Under the pieces are notes generated by a model. The model saw nothing but the letters and a program-made list of their open reading frames with translations. It searched no databases and had not been told where the DNA came from. From the NCBI GenBank assembly GCA_052273625.1, contig DAVZHW010000003.1:62001-126000 (forward strand): a stretch of DNA of 64,000 nt, read 5' to 3'. How positions within the stretch are numbered: position 1 is the stretch's first letter; each line of letters starts with the position of its first letter. Made by a program: the position numbers and the translations under genes. The stretch comes from Fimenecus sp052273625. Its GTDB lineage: Bacteria; Bacillota; Clostridia; Oscillospirales; Acutalibacteraceae. This document shows positions 16,139 through 24,418 of the stretch, one piece after another.

Positions 16139-16468
16139 ATGAACGTTAAAACAGAAATAAACGGCACGTCGGTCACAGCCTTTTTAAGCGGAGAAATTGA
16201 CCATCACAACGCACCGCAAATAAGAGAGGCAATCGATGAATGTGTGGCTTTTCGTCAACCGAACAGGCTGATACTCGATTTTGGAGATGTAACCTTTATG
16301 GACAGCTCGGGGATAGGGCTTGTTATGGGCAGATACAGGCTTATTGAGGGTAAAAACTGCTCTTTTTATATCGTCAATCTGTCCGAGCACGCATACAGGG
16401 TTATGCAGCTTGCAGGACTTGAAAAAATAGCGGTATTGAAAAAGAAAGCGAGGGAGTCGGTAAAATGA
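16139..16468 (+). CDS. spoIIAA: Anti-sigma F factor antagonist SpoIIAA
   Basis: A 109-residue STAS-domain protein with AAAGGA eight bases before its ATG. The conserved phosphorylation loop MDSSGIGLVMGRY places the regulatory serine at residue 56 or 57, after D55. Unphosphorylated SpoIIAA binds SpoIIAB and releases SigF in the forespore; SpoIIAB phosphorylates it to switch it off. The stop overlaps the spoIIAB ATG (ATGA). The order spoIIAA-spoIIAB-sigF is the canonical spoIIA operon. Confidence 0.96.
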   Translation: MNVKTEINGTSVTAFLSGEIDHHNAPQIREAIDECVAFRQPNRLILDFGDVTFMDSSGIGLVMGRYRLIEGKNCSFYIVNLSEHAYRVMQLAGLEKIAVLKKKARESVK

Positions 16469-16902
16469 AATACTTAAACGAAGTGAAAATTCAGCTTGAA
16501 AGCCGTTCGGTAAATGAGGGCTATGCACGTCTTGCGGTGTCGTCGTTTGCCGCACAGCTTGACCCTACGGTCGAGGAAATAAACGACATAAAAACAAGCG
16601 TTAGCGAGGCGGTAACTAACTGCATTGTTCACGCTTACAAGAATAAGGTCGGCAAAATTTACATAACCGTCAGGATTTTTGAAAACTCGGTTGTTGAAAT
16701 AAAAATCCGTGATAAGGGGTGCGGAATTGAAAATATCGAACAGGCTATGCAGCCGCTGTACACCTCGCTCGGAGGCGACAGGGCAGGGCTCGGCTTTACC
16801 GTGATGGAAAGCTTTTCGGATAAAATCAAGGTTCGTTCAAGGGTAAATGTGGGTACGACTGTAACAATCATCAAAAAAATTAAAGGCAGAAACGCTTTGT
16901 AA
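16465..16902 (+). CDS. spoIIAB: Anti-sigma F factor SpoIIAB
   Basis: A 145-residue GHKL-type serine kinase. The N box is visible in EAVTNCIVHAY, the G1 box in IRDKGCGIENIEQAM and the G2 region in GLGFTVMESFSD. It binds and inhibits SigF in the predivisional cell and phosphorylates SpoIIAA. It overlaps spoIIAA by four bases and its TAA overlaps the sigF ATG, so the three proteins should be made in coupled amounts. Confidence 0.96.
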   Translation: MKYLNEVKIQLESRSVNEGYARLAVSSFAAQLDPTVEEINDIKTSVSEAVTNCIVHAYKNKVGKIYITVRIFENSVVEIKIRDKGCGIENIEQAMQPLYTSLGGDRAGLGFTVMESFSDKIKVRSRVNVGTTVTIIKKIKGRNAL

Positions 16903-17555
16903 TGACTCGTGATGAGCTTATAAGCAATAATTTAGGGCTTGTCCATTCCTGCGCAAACAAATTCAGGAACAGGGGTATCGAATATGACGATTTGTATTCG
17001 GCAGGATGTCTCGGGCTTGTCAAGGCGGCGGACGGCTTTGACGAAACGCTCGGCTATCGTTTTTCAACCTATGCCGTGCCTGCGATTTTAGGCGAAATCA
17101 AGCGGCTTTTCAGGGACGGCGGCGCAATCAAGGTCAGTCGTTCATTAAAGGAAAAATCAAGAGAGGCTGTAAGGCTTCGTGATGAGCTTTCCGTGTCGCT
17201 CGGCAGAGAACCGACGGTTTCCGAATTGTCCGAAAGGCTCGGAATAAACGAGTTTGAGACGGTTGAGCTTCTGAATATCGCCGTACCGCCTGCGTCGCTT
17301 ACCGCAACCGACGAGGAGGGGGAAAGGCAAATTGATATTCCCGTTGACTTCGGCGAAGAGAAGATACACAATTCAATAGCTCTGCGAGAGATAATCGGTA
17401 AAATGCCCGAAAGCGACCGACGTCTTATAGAACTGCGATATTACAAGGGCTTGACGCAGAGCGTTACGGCGGAAAAATTAGGACTTTCACAGGTACAGGT
17501 GTCACGCAGAGAGCGTTTATTGCTTCAGGAAATGCGTAGGAAAATGACAGGATAG
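16902..17555 (+). CDS. sigF: RNA polymerase sigma factor SigF
   Basis: A 217-residue sporulation sigma factor of the SigB/F/G group. Region 2 is seen in NLGLVHSCANKF, DLYSAGCLGLVKAADGFD and RFSTYAVPAILGEIKRLFRD; region 4 in RLIELRYYKGLTQ and the helix-turn-helix SVTAEKLGLSQVQVSRRE. SigF is the first forespore-specific sigma factor, held by SpoIIAB until septation. It is the last gene of the operon; no clear terminator is seen in the 77 bases that follow. SigG is the nearest alternative, but the operon context settles it. Confidence 0.95.
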   Translation: MTRDELISNNLGLVHSCANKFRNRGIEYDDLYSAGCLGLVKAADGFDETLGYRFSTYAVPAILGEIKRLFRDGGAIKVSRSLKEKSREAVRLRDELSVSLGREPTVSELSERLGINEFETVELLNIAVPPASLTATDEEGERQIDIPVDFGEEKIHNSIALREIIGKMPESDRRLIELRYYKGLTQSVTAEKLGLSQVQVSRRERLLLQEMRRKMTG

Positions 17556-17632
17556 ATTTAGTAGTGGAAATTTTCAAAAAAGTATGTTATTATATATAAA
17601 TCGACGTGTGTCGAGCTTGTGAGGTGTAGCAT

Positions 17633-19888
17633 ATGAATTTTGAAAAAAATCACTTTATAAAAAAGATATTCGCAACTGTTTTGGCAATCGTGATTGCGGC
17701 GCTGTCCTTGTCATCCTGCACCACGAAGGTCAAAACCTCAGTATCTGCCGCTTCCGAAATCAACGAAGCCGCTTATTCCGCACGCAACAATCACATTACA
17801 AATACAAATTCCTTGATTTATGTTGCAAAGTCGGGCTTGCTTGAACTCTATTTTGACAGAACGACCTACAACGTTGCAATTAAGGATACAAGCACAAACA
17901 AAACCTGGTATGCGCTTCCCGTAGCTTCCGACGGCGACGAAACCACACCTGCGGCGGTGCTTGAAATGACGCTCTCCTCGGATGGCGGAAAGTATAAGCT
18001 TAATTCGCAGGACAACTCGGTTGCGTTTTCCTCGGCTTCTTTTAAGCCTGTAAACAACGGTATTCAAGTTACCTATAATATGGCTCTGACTGCCGAGAAT
18101 GCGCTTAAAACCTATAACGAGGTTGGAAACGGAGAAATCTATGCTTCCGTCAGCGTTACCTTCTCGCTTGCGGACGGTGCATTTTACGCTAAAATCAACA
18201 GCGGCGACATAACCGTTAGTAAGGGCTATGTTATTGAAAAGCTTGAGCTTCTCAACTATTTCGGTGCGTCAACCGTTGCAGAGAGCGACGACTATATCTT
18301 TGTTCCCGACGCAAGCGGTGCGCTTATTATGACAGGCAGCGGTGCGACGGACGCTTATGAGTCAAGAAGCTATTCCGTTTACGGCAAGGATAAGGCATTG
18401 AAGCAGGCTTCGACAGATGAAATATCTGCGGACGCTATTATGCCCGTATTCGGTATGAAATCCTCGCAAAACGCCTTTCTCGGTATAGTTTTAAGCGGAG
18501 ATACGGTAGCCGATATTACTTCGCACAGGAAGGTTTATAACGAGGGCGGCACATACAACCGTGTCGGCGCAAGCTTTAGAATAACCGATGTTTCCTATAT
18601 CACAAATTCAACAGGAAAAAAGACCGCAAGATATGTGGGCGAAACTTATACAGGCGAAATAAATATCTGTTACAGATTTTTGTCGGGTAAAAATGCTGTT
18701 TATTCCGGACTTGCCTGCGCTTGCAGAGAGGTGCTAATAAGAGAGTCTGTTATCCCGTCAAAGGCTGTTGAGAGCACAGACCACATTCCGCTTATGCTGA
18801 CCGTACAGGGTGCGATAGCTAAGAATTCCGCACATTCCTATAAGACCTTGTCCGATTACGAGCAAACGCTTGACCTTCTCGGACAGCTGAAGGCAAAGGG
18901 CGTAAACAGTATCACCTTGAGATATAAGGGTATGCTTGACGGTGCGGATAATCAGGATGAAATATCCTCGGCTTCGCCGATTAAATCGCTCGGCAGCAAA
19001 AAGGACTTTGCGGCACTTGAGCAGTATGTAAAAACGCAGAAGTTTACAATGTTTACCGATTTGAGCCTTGTAACTTATAACAAAAAAGGCTCTTCGTCAT
19101 TGGCTGCTTACGATATAACAGGCGAAAAGCTAAGAACAGATTATAATAACATTTATTCCTCTGTTGCGGGAAAAGAAAACAGGACAAGCTATGCGCTCAA
19201 TCTTTCAAAGCTTGAGGACGGCGTGCTTTCCTTTATCAAGAATAACAAGAATTATCAGGTTGACGGCTACTGCATAAATGATGTCGGACACAATTTTTAT
19301 TCCGATTATTCGGGCGATAAGCACACAAGAAGCAATGCGGTGAATATAATTACCTCGCAGCTTTCCGTACTTGGCAATAACCATCAAATGATGATTGAAA
19401 ACGGCAATTTCTGTATGCTTTCCAATGCGAACGCCGTTGTAAATCTTCCGACTAAGACCGCATACGAGGAGGACGGTGCGGTTTACAGAGTAATTCCGTT
19501 TGCGCAAATCGTTCTTCACGGAATAGTTGACTATTCTAATGAGCCGATAAACCTGAGCGAAAATTCAAAGCAGGCATTTCTCAAATCAATCGAGTACGGT
19601 GCAATGCCGTCGTATGAATGGACTTACACAAAAACCGATAATGAGGAATTTGACGCAAAGTACAATTATGAGTCGCAGATAACGCAGGCGGCAGATAACT
19701 ATACGCTCGCCGATAACACAATAGGCAATCTCCGTTCGGCAAGAATTACAAACCATTATCAAATCCAAAACGGAGTTTACTGCACGGAATATAACAACAG
19801 CATTGTTATTTATTTCAACTACAATTCCGAAGCGGTTACGGTAAACTCAATTACCGTTGAGCCTATGAGTTGCATCAGAGCTAACTGA
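17633..19888 (+). CDS. Large lipoprotein, DUF5696 family
   Basis: A 751-residue exported protein with a charged start, hydrophobic core and LSSC lipobox (cysteine near residue 29). The first half looks like an all-beta region (LELYFDRTTYNVAIKD, ATVAESDDYIFVPDASGALI), the second like a TIM-barrel glycosidase fold (LLGQLKAKGVNSITLRYKGM; YQVDGYCINDVGHNFYSDY). This matches the DUF5696 lipoproteins of Firmicutes, many of which sit near carbohydrate genes, but I assign the family from memory of its pattern. Enzyme activity is unproven. It is a single-gene unit downstream of sigF. Confidence 0.65.
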   Translation: MNFEKNHFIKKIFATVLAIVIAALSLSSCTTKVKTSVSAASEINEAAYSARNNHITNTNSLIYVAKSGLLELYFDRTTYNVAIKDTSTNKTWYALPVASDGDETTPAAVLEMTLSSDGGKYKLNSQDNSVAFSSASFKPVNNGIQVTYNMALTAENALKTYNEVGNGEIYASVSVTFSLADGAFYAKINSGDITVSKGYVIEKLELLNYFGASTVAESDDYIFVPDASGALIMTGSGATDAYESRSYSVYGKDKALKQASTDEISADAIMPVFGMKSSQNAFLGIVLSGDTVADITSHRKVYNEGGTYNRVGASFRITDVSYITNSTGKKTARYVGETYTGEINICYRFLSGKNAVYSGLACACREVLIRESVIPSKAVESTDHIPLMLTVQGAIAKNSAHSYKTLSDYEQTLDLLGQLKAKGVNSITLRYKGMLDGADNQDEISSASPIKSLGSKKDFAALEQYVKTQKFTMFTDLSLVTYNKKGSSSLAAYDITGEKLRTDYNNIYSSVAGKENRTSYALNLSKLEDGVLSFIKNNKNYQVDGYCINDVGHNFYSDYSGDKHTRSNAVNIITSQLSVLGNNHQMMIENGNFCMLSNANAVVNLPTKTAYEEDGAVYRVIPFAQIVLHGIVDYSNEPINLSENSKQAFLKSIEYGAMPSYEWTYTKTDNEEFDAKYNYESQITQAADNYTLADNTIGNLRSARITNHYQIQNGVYCTEYNNSIVIYFNYNSEAVTVNSITVEPMSCIRAN

Positions 19889-19896
19889 TAACACAT

Positions 19897-19935
19897 AACG
19901 GAATGTGTCGGAGCTTCGGCATATTCCGTTGTTTA
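19897..19935 (+). terminator. Probable terminator after the DUF5696 gene
   Basis: AACGGAATGTG and CATATTCCGTT form an 11-base stem with one wobble pair; the following T tract is weak. Confidence 0.55.
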
Positions 19936-19961
19936 ATGTTTACGGAAAGAAGCATTTTTGA

Positions 19962-20591
19962 ATGAAAACGAATTATCAAGCTTTAATGGAAAATGAATTT
20001 GAAAAAATTGATAGCATGGGCAGAAAGCCTGTGCTTTTGCTTCAATGCTGTTGTGCGCCGTGTTCAAGTGCCGTAATTGAAAGGTTGAGAGAACATTTTT
20101 CGGTAAATCTATATTTTTATAATCCGAATATATATCCCGAAGCGGAATATCAAAAGCGACTTGAACAGTTTGACAAATTACTTTCCGGTAGCTTCGGAGA
20201 GGGGATAGAGCAGGTATCGGCTGAATACAATCAAGCGGACTTTTTTGATTTTGTCAAAGGCTTGGAAAACGAAAAAGAGGGCGGAGCAAGATGCGCAAAG
20301 TGCTTTGCTTTAAGGCTTCGTGAGACTGCAAGGAAAGCAAAGGAAATCGGAGCAGATTATTTTTGCACAACGCTTACCGTAAGTCCTCATAAGAACGCCA
20401 ATGTCATTAACAATATCGGAATGAAATTGCAAGAGGAGTACGGCGTAAAATATCTCTTGTCCGATTTCAAGAAAAAAGAGGGCTATAAGCGTTCAACCGA
20501 GCTTTCAAAGCAATTTGACCTTTACAGGCAAAACTATTGCGGATGTAAATTCTCAATGTGGTTTGACGAGGAAAATTCCGACAACAAATAA
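19962..20591 (+). CDS. queH: Epoxyqueuosine reductase QueH
   Basis: A 209-residue DUF208 protein. It has the QueH cysteine pattern: C29, C30, C31 and C34 in QCCCAPCSS, then GARCAKCFALR and the C-terminal YCGCKFS. QueH reduces epoxyqueuosine in tRNA to queuosine, the last step of queuosine formation, and replaces the cobalamin-dependent QueG in many anaerobes. The SPHKNAN segment is also typical. No other queuosine genes are in the window. It converges on a methyltransferase gene across a shared terminator. Confidence 0.92.
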   Translation: MKTNYQALMENEFEKIDSMGRKPVLLLQCCCAPCSSAVIERLREHFSVNLYFYNPNIYPEAEYQKRLEQFDKLLSGSFGEGIEQVSAEYNQADFFDFVKGLENEKEGGARCAKCFALRLRETARKAKEIGADYFCTTLTVSPHKNANVINNIGMKLQEEYGVKYLLSDFKKKEGYKRSTELSKQFDLYRQNYCGCKFSMWFDEENSDNK

Positions 20592-20631
20592 AAAAGGGGC
20601 TGTAAATCAAGTGATTTACAGCTCCCTTTTT
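20590..20631. terminator. Bidirectional terminator between queH and an FkbM gene
   Basis: A 14-base stem (GGGGCTGTAAATCA with TGATTTACAGCTCC) around a two-base AG core, with an A tract before and a T tract after. It serves both convergent genes. Confidence 0.9.
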
Positions 20632-21689
20632 CATATACAGTAATAATTCAAATCCCAACAGGGAATGTATCTGTGATGTCGCAGATATATTTTATAATCG
20701 GGGTTTAATTCGAGTATTTTAAGCGGTATCGAGTAAATATCCTCACTCTTGTGATATGAGGCGATATTTAGCTTTGGCTTTAGATTTTTCAATGTCTTTT
20801 CACAGCAACAGAGCATTTCGTTTTCACAGCCCTCAATATCGGCTTTTAGATATGTTACGGAAAAATCCTCACAGAGAAAATCAACCGTCCTAACCTCTGT
20901 TTCGTCACCGGAGTCGGAAATTGCATTTCTCCGCCCGCTTTTTCCGTTAAAATAAACCGTTTTGTTTTCATCGAGTATTCCGCAGTTTACGAAATAAAAA
21001 TTATCTTTATCGGGGAAATGCTCTTTTAATTTTCTAAAACTCTTTTTATCGGGCTCAACAGCTTTTACAGACGAGTATTTACCGCTTGTGTAGCGGAGAA
21101 ACTCATCAACCGTGTCGCCCTTGTATGCACCGAGGTCAAGATAGCTTTCATTTTCTCCCAATTTAAGAATATTGTAAAATGCCTCATCTTTATCCGTTTC
21201 GTTTGCGAAAAGATATGACAGCTCGCCCGTTAAACTGAAATTAAGAAAATCCGAGAAAACAAGCTTAGACTTCTCGTCTGCAAGCACCGAGTAAACCTTT
21301 TCGAGTTCATCTTTGTGCGAAACAATAAATTCCCTGTTCAAAAAAGTCTCGCCAAAAGCCGGAACACAGGGAACAAGCAGTTTATGCCTTTTTGAAAGAT
21401 TTATTATATTTTCAATGACTTCTTCCCTTTGTGAAGCAAAGCCGACAGTTATTATAAAATTCGAAAATTCGCTTTCAAAATCCGAAGCACTCTTGACCTT
21501 AAAGCCTCGGAAATATCTGTCTCTGACAAAGCCGTCAGAAGCCATAACACCCGAAAGCTTAATACCGAGCCTTTCGTATTCGTCAATCACCCTATCCGCA
21601 CCGTTGCCCGTGCCGTAGAGAATTATCGGTAAATCCGTGTTTTTGAGATATTCCCAAGCGGATTGATTTTTCAAAATTTCTTCAATCAT
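20631..21689 (-). CDS. FkbM-family methyltransferase
   Basis: A 352-residue protein. The N-terminal half has a nucleotide-binding-like segment (ILYGTGNGADRVIDEYERLG) of the kind found ahead of FkbM domains in surface-glycan genes. The C-terminal half is the FkbM SAM-dependent methyltransferase domain (YLDLGAYKGDTVDEFLRY, KAVEPDKKSFRKLKEHF, YLKADIEGCENEML). FkbM enzymes O-methylate sugars and other small molecules; the acceptor here is unknown. It is not near a biosynthetic cluster, lying between queH and sigK. A cytosolic role in glycan decoration is a guess from the family. Confidence 0.82.
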   Translation of the reverse strand: MIEEILKNQSAWEYLKNTDLPIILYGTGNGADRVIDEYERLGIKLSGVMASDGFVRDRYFRGFKVKSASDFESEFSNFIITVGFASQREEVIENIINLSKRHKLLVPCVPAFGETFLNREFIVSHKDELEKVYSVLADEKSKLVFSDFLNFSLTGELSYLFANETDKDEAFYNILKLGENESYLDLGAYKGDTVDEFLRYTSGKYSSVKAVEPDKKSFRKLKEHFPDKDNFYFVNCGILDENKTVYFNGKSGRRNAISDSGDETEVRTVDFLCEDFSVTYLKADIEGCENEMLCCCEKTLKNLKPKLNIASYHKSEDIYSIPLKILELNPDYKIYLRHHRYIPCWDLNYYCI

Positions 21690-21725
21690 TATTTTCCCCG
21701 TAACGCTTTATAATGTCTAATTTTA

Positions 21726-22424
21726 TCACACCTGCTCATCTTCGTCAAAATAATTTCTTATGTCCTCCAAAACTTTTTTCTCAATTCTCGAAACATAAGA
21801 GCGTGAAATTTTAAGCTCTTTTGCAATTTCTTTTTGCGTTTTCGGAAAACAACCGTTCAGTCCGTAATGCTTTATCAAAATTTTCTTTTCTCTGCCGTCG
21901 GGCATTTCCGAAATGTATTTACGGAGCTTTTCAATTTTCATTTTTTGATATATGTCGTCGCAAACGGTGTCATCGGTGTAAATTGTCTCCGAAAGCGTAA
22001 GCGGATTGCCCTCGGGGTCAGTATCAATAGGTTCGCTCATTGAAATATCCTGCGAGGTTTTCTTTTGATTTCTGAAATACATCAATATTTCATTTTCAAC
22101 GCACCTTGCGGCATAGGTTGCAAGCCGTGTCCCTTTATCGGGCTTAAAGCTGTTTACCGCCTTGATAAGTCCGATTGTGCCGACGGATATTAAATCGTCT
22201 TGATCGGAATAATTGGAATAATATTTTTTGATAATATGCACTACAAGCCGCAAATTGTGCTTTACAAGCTCATCCCGTGCCGTTTCGTCTCCGTTTTTAA
22301 AGCGTTCGAGTGCCTCACGCTCCTGCTTTGCGGTCAAGGGCTTCGGAAATGAGCCTTGATTTTGAATGTGAAGCATAAGGTAGAACATATTTGCAAAAAT
22401 CGATTGGAACAATAAAGCCAACAA
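21726..22424 (-). CDS. sigK: RNA polymerase sigma factor SigK
   Basis: A 232-residue late mother-cell sigma factor. The N-terminus has a hydrophobic stretch before SFPKPLTAKQE, the typical SigK junction where a pro-sequence is removed in species that process it. Region 2 (DLISVGTIGLIKAVNSFKPDKG, ATYAARCVENEILMYFRNQKK) and region 4 (QKEIAKELKISRSYVSRIEKK) are intact. The TTG at 22424 follows AAAGGGTGTG. The gene is continuous, so no skin-type element interrupts it here. It starts five bases after a terminator hairpin. Confidence 0.93.
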   Translation of the reverse strand: MLALLFQSIFANMFYLMLHIQNQGSFPKPLTAKQEREALERFKNGDETARDELVKHNLRLVVHIIKKYYSNYSDQDDLISVGTIGLIKAVNSFKPDKGTRLATYAARCVENEILMYFRNQKKTSQDISMSEPIDTDPEGNPLTLSETIYTDDTVCDDIYQKMKIEKLRKYISEMPDGREKKILIKHYGLNGCFPKTQKEIAKELKISRSYVSRIEKKVLEDIRNYFDEDEQV

Positions 22425-22428
22425 AAAA

Positions 22429-22467
22429 TCACACCCTTTCTCAAGATAATATGAGCAAAAGGTGTGA
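22429..22467 (-). terminator. Hairpin between DUF4364 gene and sigK
   Basis: On the minus strand TCACACC and CTCA arms pair with TGAG and GGTGTGA arms, then TTTTTT. It terminates the DUF4364 gene, but the right arm also contains the sigK ribosome binding site (AAAGGGTGTG), so the hairpin could mask sigK translation in read-through transcripts. Confidence 0.8.
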
Positions 22468-22490
22468 AATTTGCAAGTCCGAATATTAAA

Positions 22491-23045
22491 TTAAACCGTA
22501 AGAGCCGTTATAATGCTTGAATAGAGCTTAACGGGGTCTTTAAGATAATTGTCTTTAATCGTCTGCGCTTGCAGGCTGTCTCCCGCAAAGAGAGTAAGGC
22601 GCATAAGCTCGTCATTACCGCTCATAAGCGAGAACGCTACATTATATCCGCCGTTGTCGAGCTTGATAATGTCAACCTTATTGTCCTTTTCAACTCTCTT
22701 AAAGGTCATAAGCTTAATGGCAGAGTTAACCGCACGCTCTCTGACTGTAATCGGCAAGGTCGTTTCAAGGCTTTCCGCAATTTCTCTGCCCCTCGGGAGA
22801 ATAACAAAGCATTCCTCGTCGTTTTCAATAACCGTATCAATGCTTGCGTTTGAGAGCAATTCCGTCAAAGCCTGATTTACTTCAAAGTAGTTTGCAAGTC
22901 CGTTTTCAAGCACAGCGTCGTTGAGCTGGCTTTTTTCAAGCGGTTTATCAATAGTTTTAAGCAGGTAACAGATAAGCAGACGAATTTCCTCACGGTTACG
23001 AAGACCGCCCAATTCAATTCCTGCGTCAAAAGCGTCAAATTCCAT
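22491..23045 (-). CDS. DUF4364 family protein
   Basis: A 184-residue protein. ATG at 23045 is chosen because GGAG stands six bases upstream; an in-frame TTG at 23057 would include that site. The N-terminal part resembles a winged helix (REEIRLLICYLLKTIDKPLEKSQLNDAV). This matches DUF4364, a clostridial family annotated only as hypothetical or as a possible DNA-binding regulator. It is divergent from a flavoprotein gene. No biochemical role is established. Confidence 0.75.
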   Translation of the reverse strand: MEFDAFDAGIELGGLRNREEIRLLICYLLKTIDKPLEKSQLNDAVLENGLANYFEVNQALTELLSNASIDTVIENDEECFVILPRGREIAESLETTLPITVRERAVNSAIKLMTFKRVEKDNKVDIIKLDNGGYNVAFSLMSGNDELMRLTLFAGDSLQAQTIKDNYLKDPVKLYSSIITALTV

Positions 23046-23125
23046 AATGTTCTCCAATTTAGTATTTGTTTACCCTCTAATTTTACCCTACCTAATAAAA
23101 TTTGTCAATTTACTCAAACAATTAT

Positions 23126-23155
23126 TTGCATTGCGTTATATAAGTGTGATACAAT
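23126..23155 (+). promoter_or_regulatory. Possible promoter of the flavoprotein operon
   Basis: TTGCAT and TACAAT are separated by 18 bases, in the AT-rich divergent gap between the DUF4364 gene and the next plus-strand gene. Confidence 0.4.
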
Positions 23156-23191
23156 AAAATGTAAAATTATGTTTTAGTAAAAAGGTGCGTT

Positions 23192-24418
23192 ATGGAAGTT
23201 GCTGTTATAGGCGGCGGTGCGTCGGGTATAGCCTGCGCCGTTGCATTAAAACAACAGAATAGAAATATCGGCGTTACAGTCTACGAAAAAATGCCGAGGA
23301 TACTCAAAAAAATTCTTGTCACGGGAAACGGAAGATGTAATCTTACAAACGAAAACTCGTCAAAGGATTTTTTCAGAGGCGATACGGAAATTTTGGCAGA
23401 CGCATTTTCAAAATATCCGCCCAAGAGTAATATTGAGTTTTTCAATTCCTTAGGTCTTTTGACAAGGACGGAGGCGCAGGGCAGGGTTTATCCCGTCTCG
23501 GGACAGGCTTCGGCTGTGGTAAACGCCCTGCTGTGTGAGGTCAAAAGGGCAGGAATTAAAGTGCTGACCGATACCGAAATAACAGAAATTAAGCGTACTC
23601 AAAACGAATTTTTGTTAAATGGAAGCTACAAGGCGGATAAGCTTGTTATAGCTTCGGGAGGAAGTGCCGCAAGGGCTCAGGGCACGGACGGCGGCTCGTT
23701 TAAGCTTCTCAAGAGCTTGGGCGTAAAAATCGTACCGCCGGTTCCTGCTTTGACAGGCGTTATAATCGACGGCTTTCCGAAATCGGTAAAGGGCGTCCGC
23801 AATATCTGTACGGCAGAGCTTTTTGTTGAGGGCGAGAGCAGATATAAAGAAAAGGGCGAGGTTCAATTCAACGATTACGGTGTGTCGGGTATTCCGATTA
23901 TGCAGCTTTCGGGAATTGTCGCAGAGGATAAGGGAAAAAACATAACCCTTTGCCTTGACCTTTTACCCGATATAAACGAAAATGAGCTTGCGAAGTTTTT
24001 GCTTTCACAAAAGAAAAAATATACCGACAAAACCGCCGAGGAAACAGCCTCGGGAATTTTACCGAAAGCACTCGGAAGCTATGCTTTGCTTGCTTCAAAT
24101 ATCAAGAACGCTCAGCCGATAGGGGATATACCCGACGGCAAAATCAAAGCTTTTTCAAGCAAGGTTAAAAAGCTTCAATTAAAGGCGGTGGGAGTTCGTG
24201 GCTTTGAGTTCGCTCAGGTAACCTCGGGCGGAGTGCCGAAAAGCGAAATAAATCCCCATACGCTTGAATGTAAAAATGTCAAAGGCTTATATGTTACGGG
24301 CGAAGCCGTGAATGTTTACGGCTTGTGCGGAGGACATAATCTTCAATGGGCGTGGAGCTCGGGAAGGCTTTGCGCAGAGGCAATATTAAAGGAGAATACC
24401 GTTGTTAAGAATAAATGA
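23192..24418 (+). CDS. HI0933-family NAD(P)/FAD-dependent oxidoreductase
   Basis: A 408-residue flavoprotein. The N-terminal dinucleotide site is VAVIGGGASGIACAVAL, followed by the HI0933 signature KKILVTGNGRCNLTNEN. The C-terminal part has the TSGGVPKSEI and LYVTGEAVNVYGLCGGHNLQWAWSSG segments that close the FAD site. Members are often labelled BaiN-like after a proposed bile-acid enzyme, but most have no known substrate. It overlaps the next flavoprotein gene by 17 bases, so the two are likely coupled. Confidence 0.88.
   Translation: MEVAVIGGGASGIACAVALKQQNRNIGVTVYEKMPRILKKILVTGNGRCNLTNENSSKDFFRGDTEILADAFSKYPPKSNIEFFNSLGLLTRTEAQGRVYPVSGQASAVVNALLCEVKRAGIKVLTDTEITEIKRTQNEFLLNGSYKADKLVIASGGSAARAQGTDGGSFKLLKSLGVKIVPPVPALTGVIIDGFPKSVKGVRNICTAELFVEGESRYKEKGEVQFNDYGVSGIPIMQLSGIVAEDKGKNITLCLDLLPDINENELAKFLLSQKKKYTDKTAEETASGILPKALGSYALLASNIKNAQPIGDIPDGKIKAFSSKVKKLQLKAVGVRGFEFAQVTSGGVPKSEINPHTLECKNVKGLYVTGEAVNVYGLCGGHNLQWAWSSGRLCAEAILKENTVVKNK

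Noticed and set aside
21726..22424. Possible interruption of sigK by a skin-type element
   Set aside because: The gene is continuous from region 2 to region 4 with no break or recombinase gene nearby.
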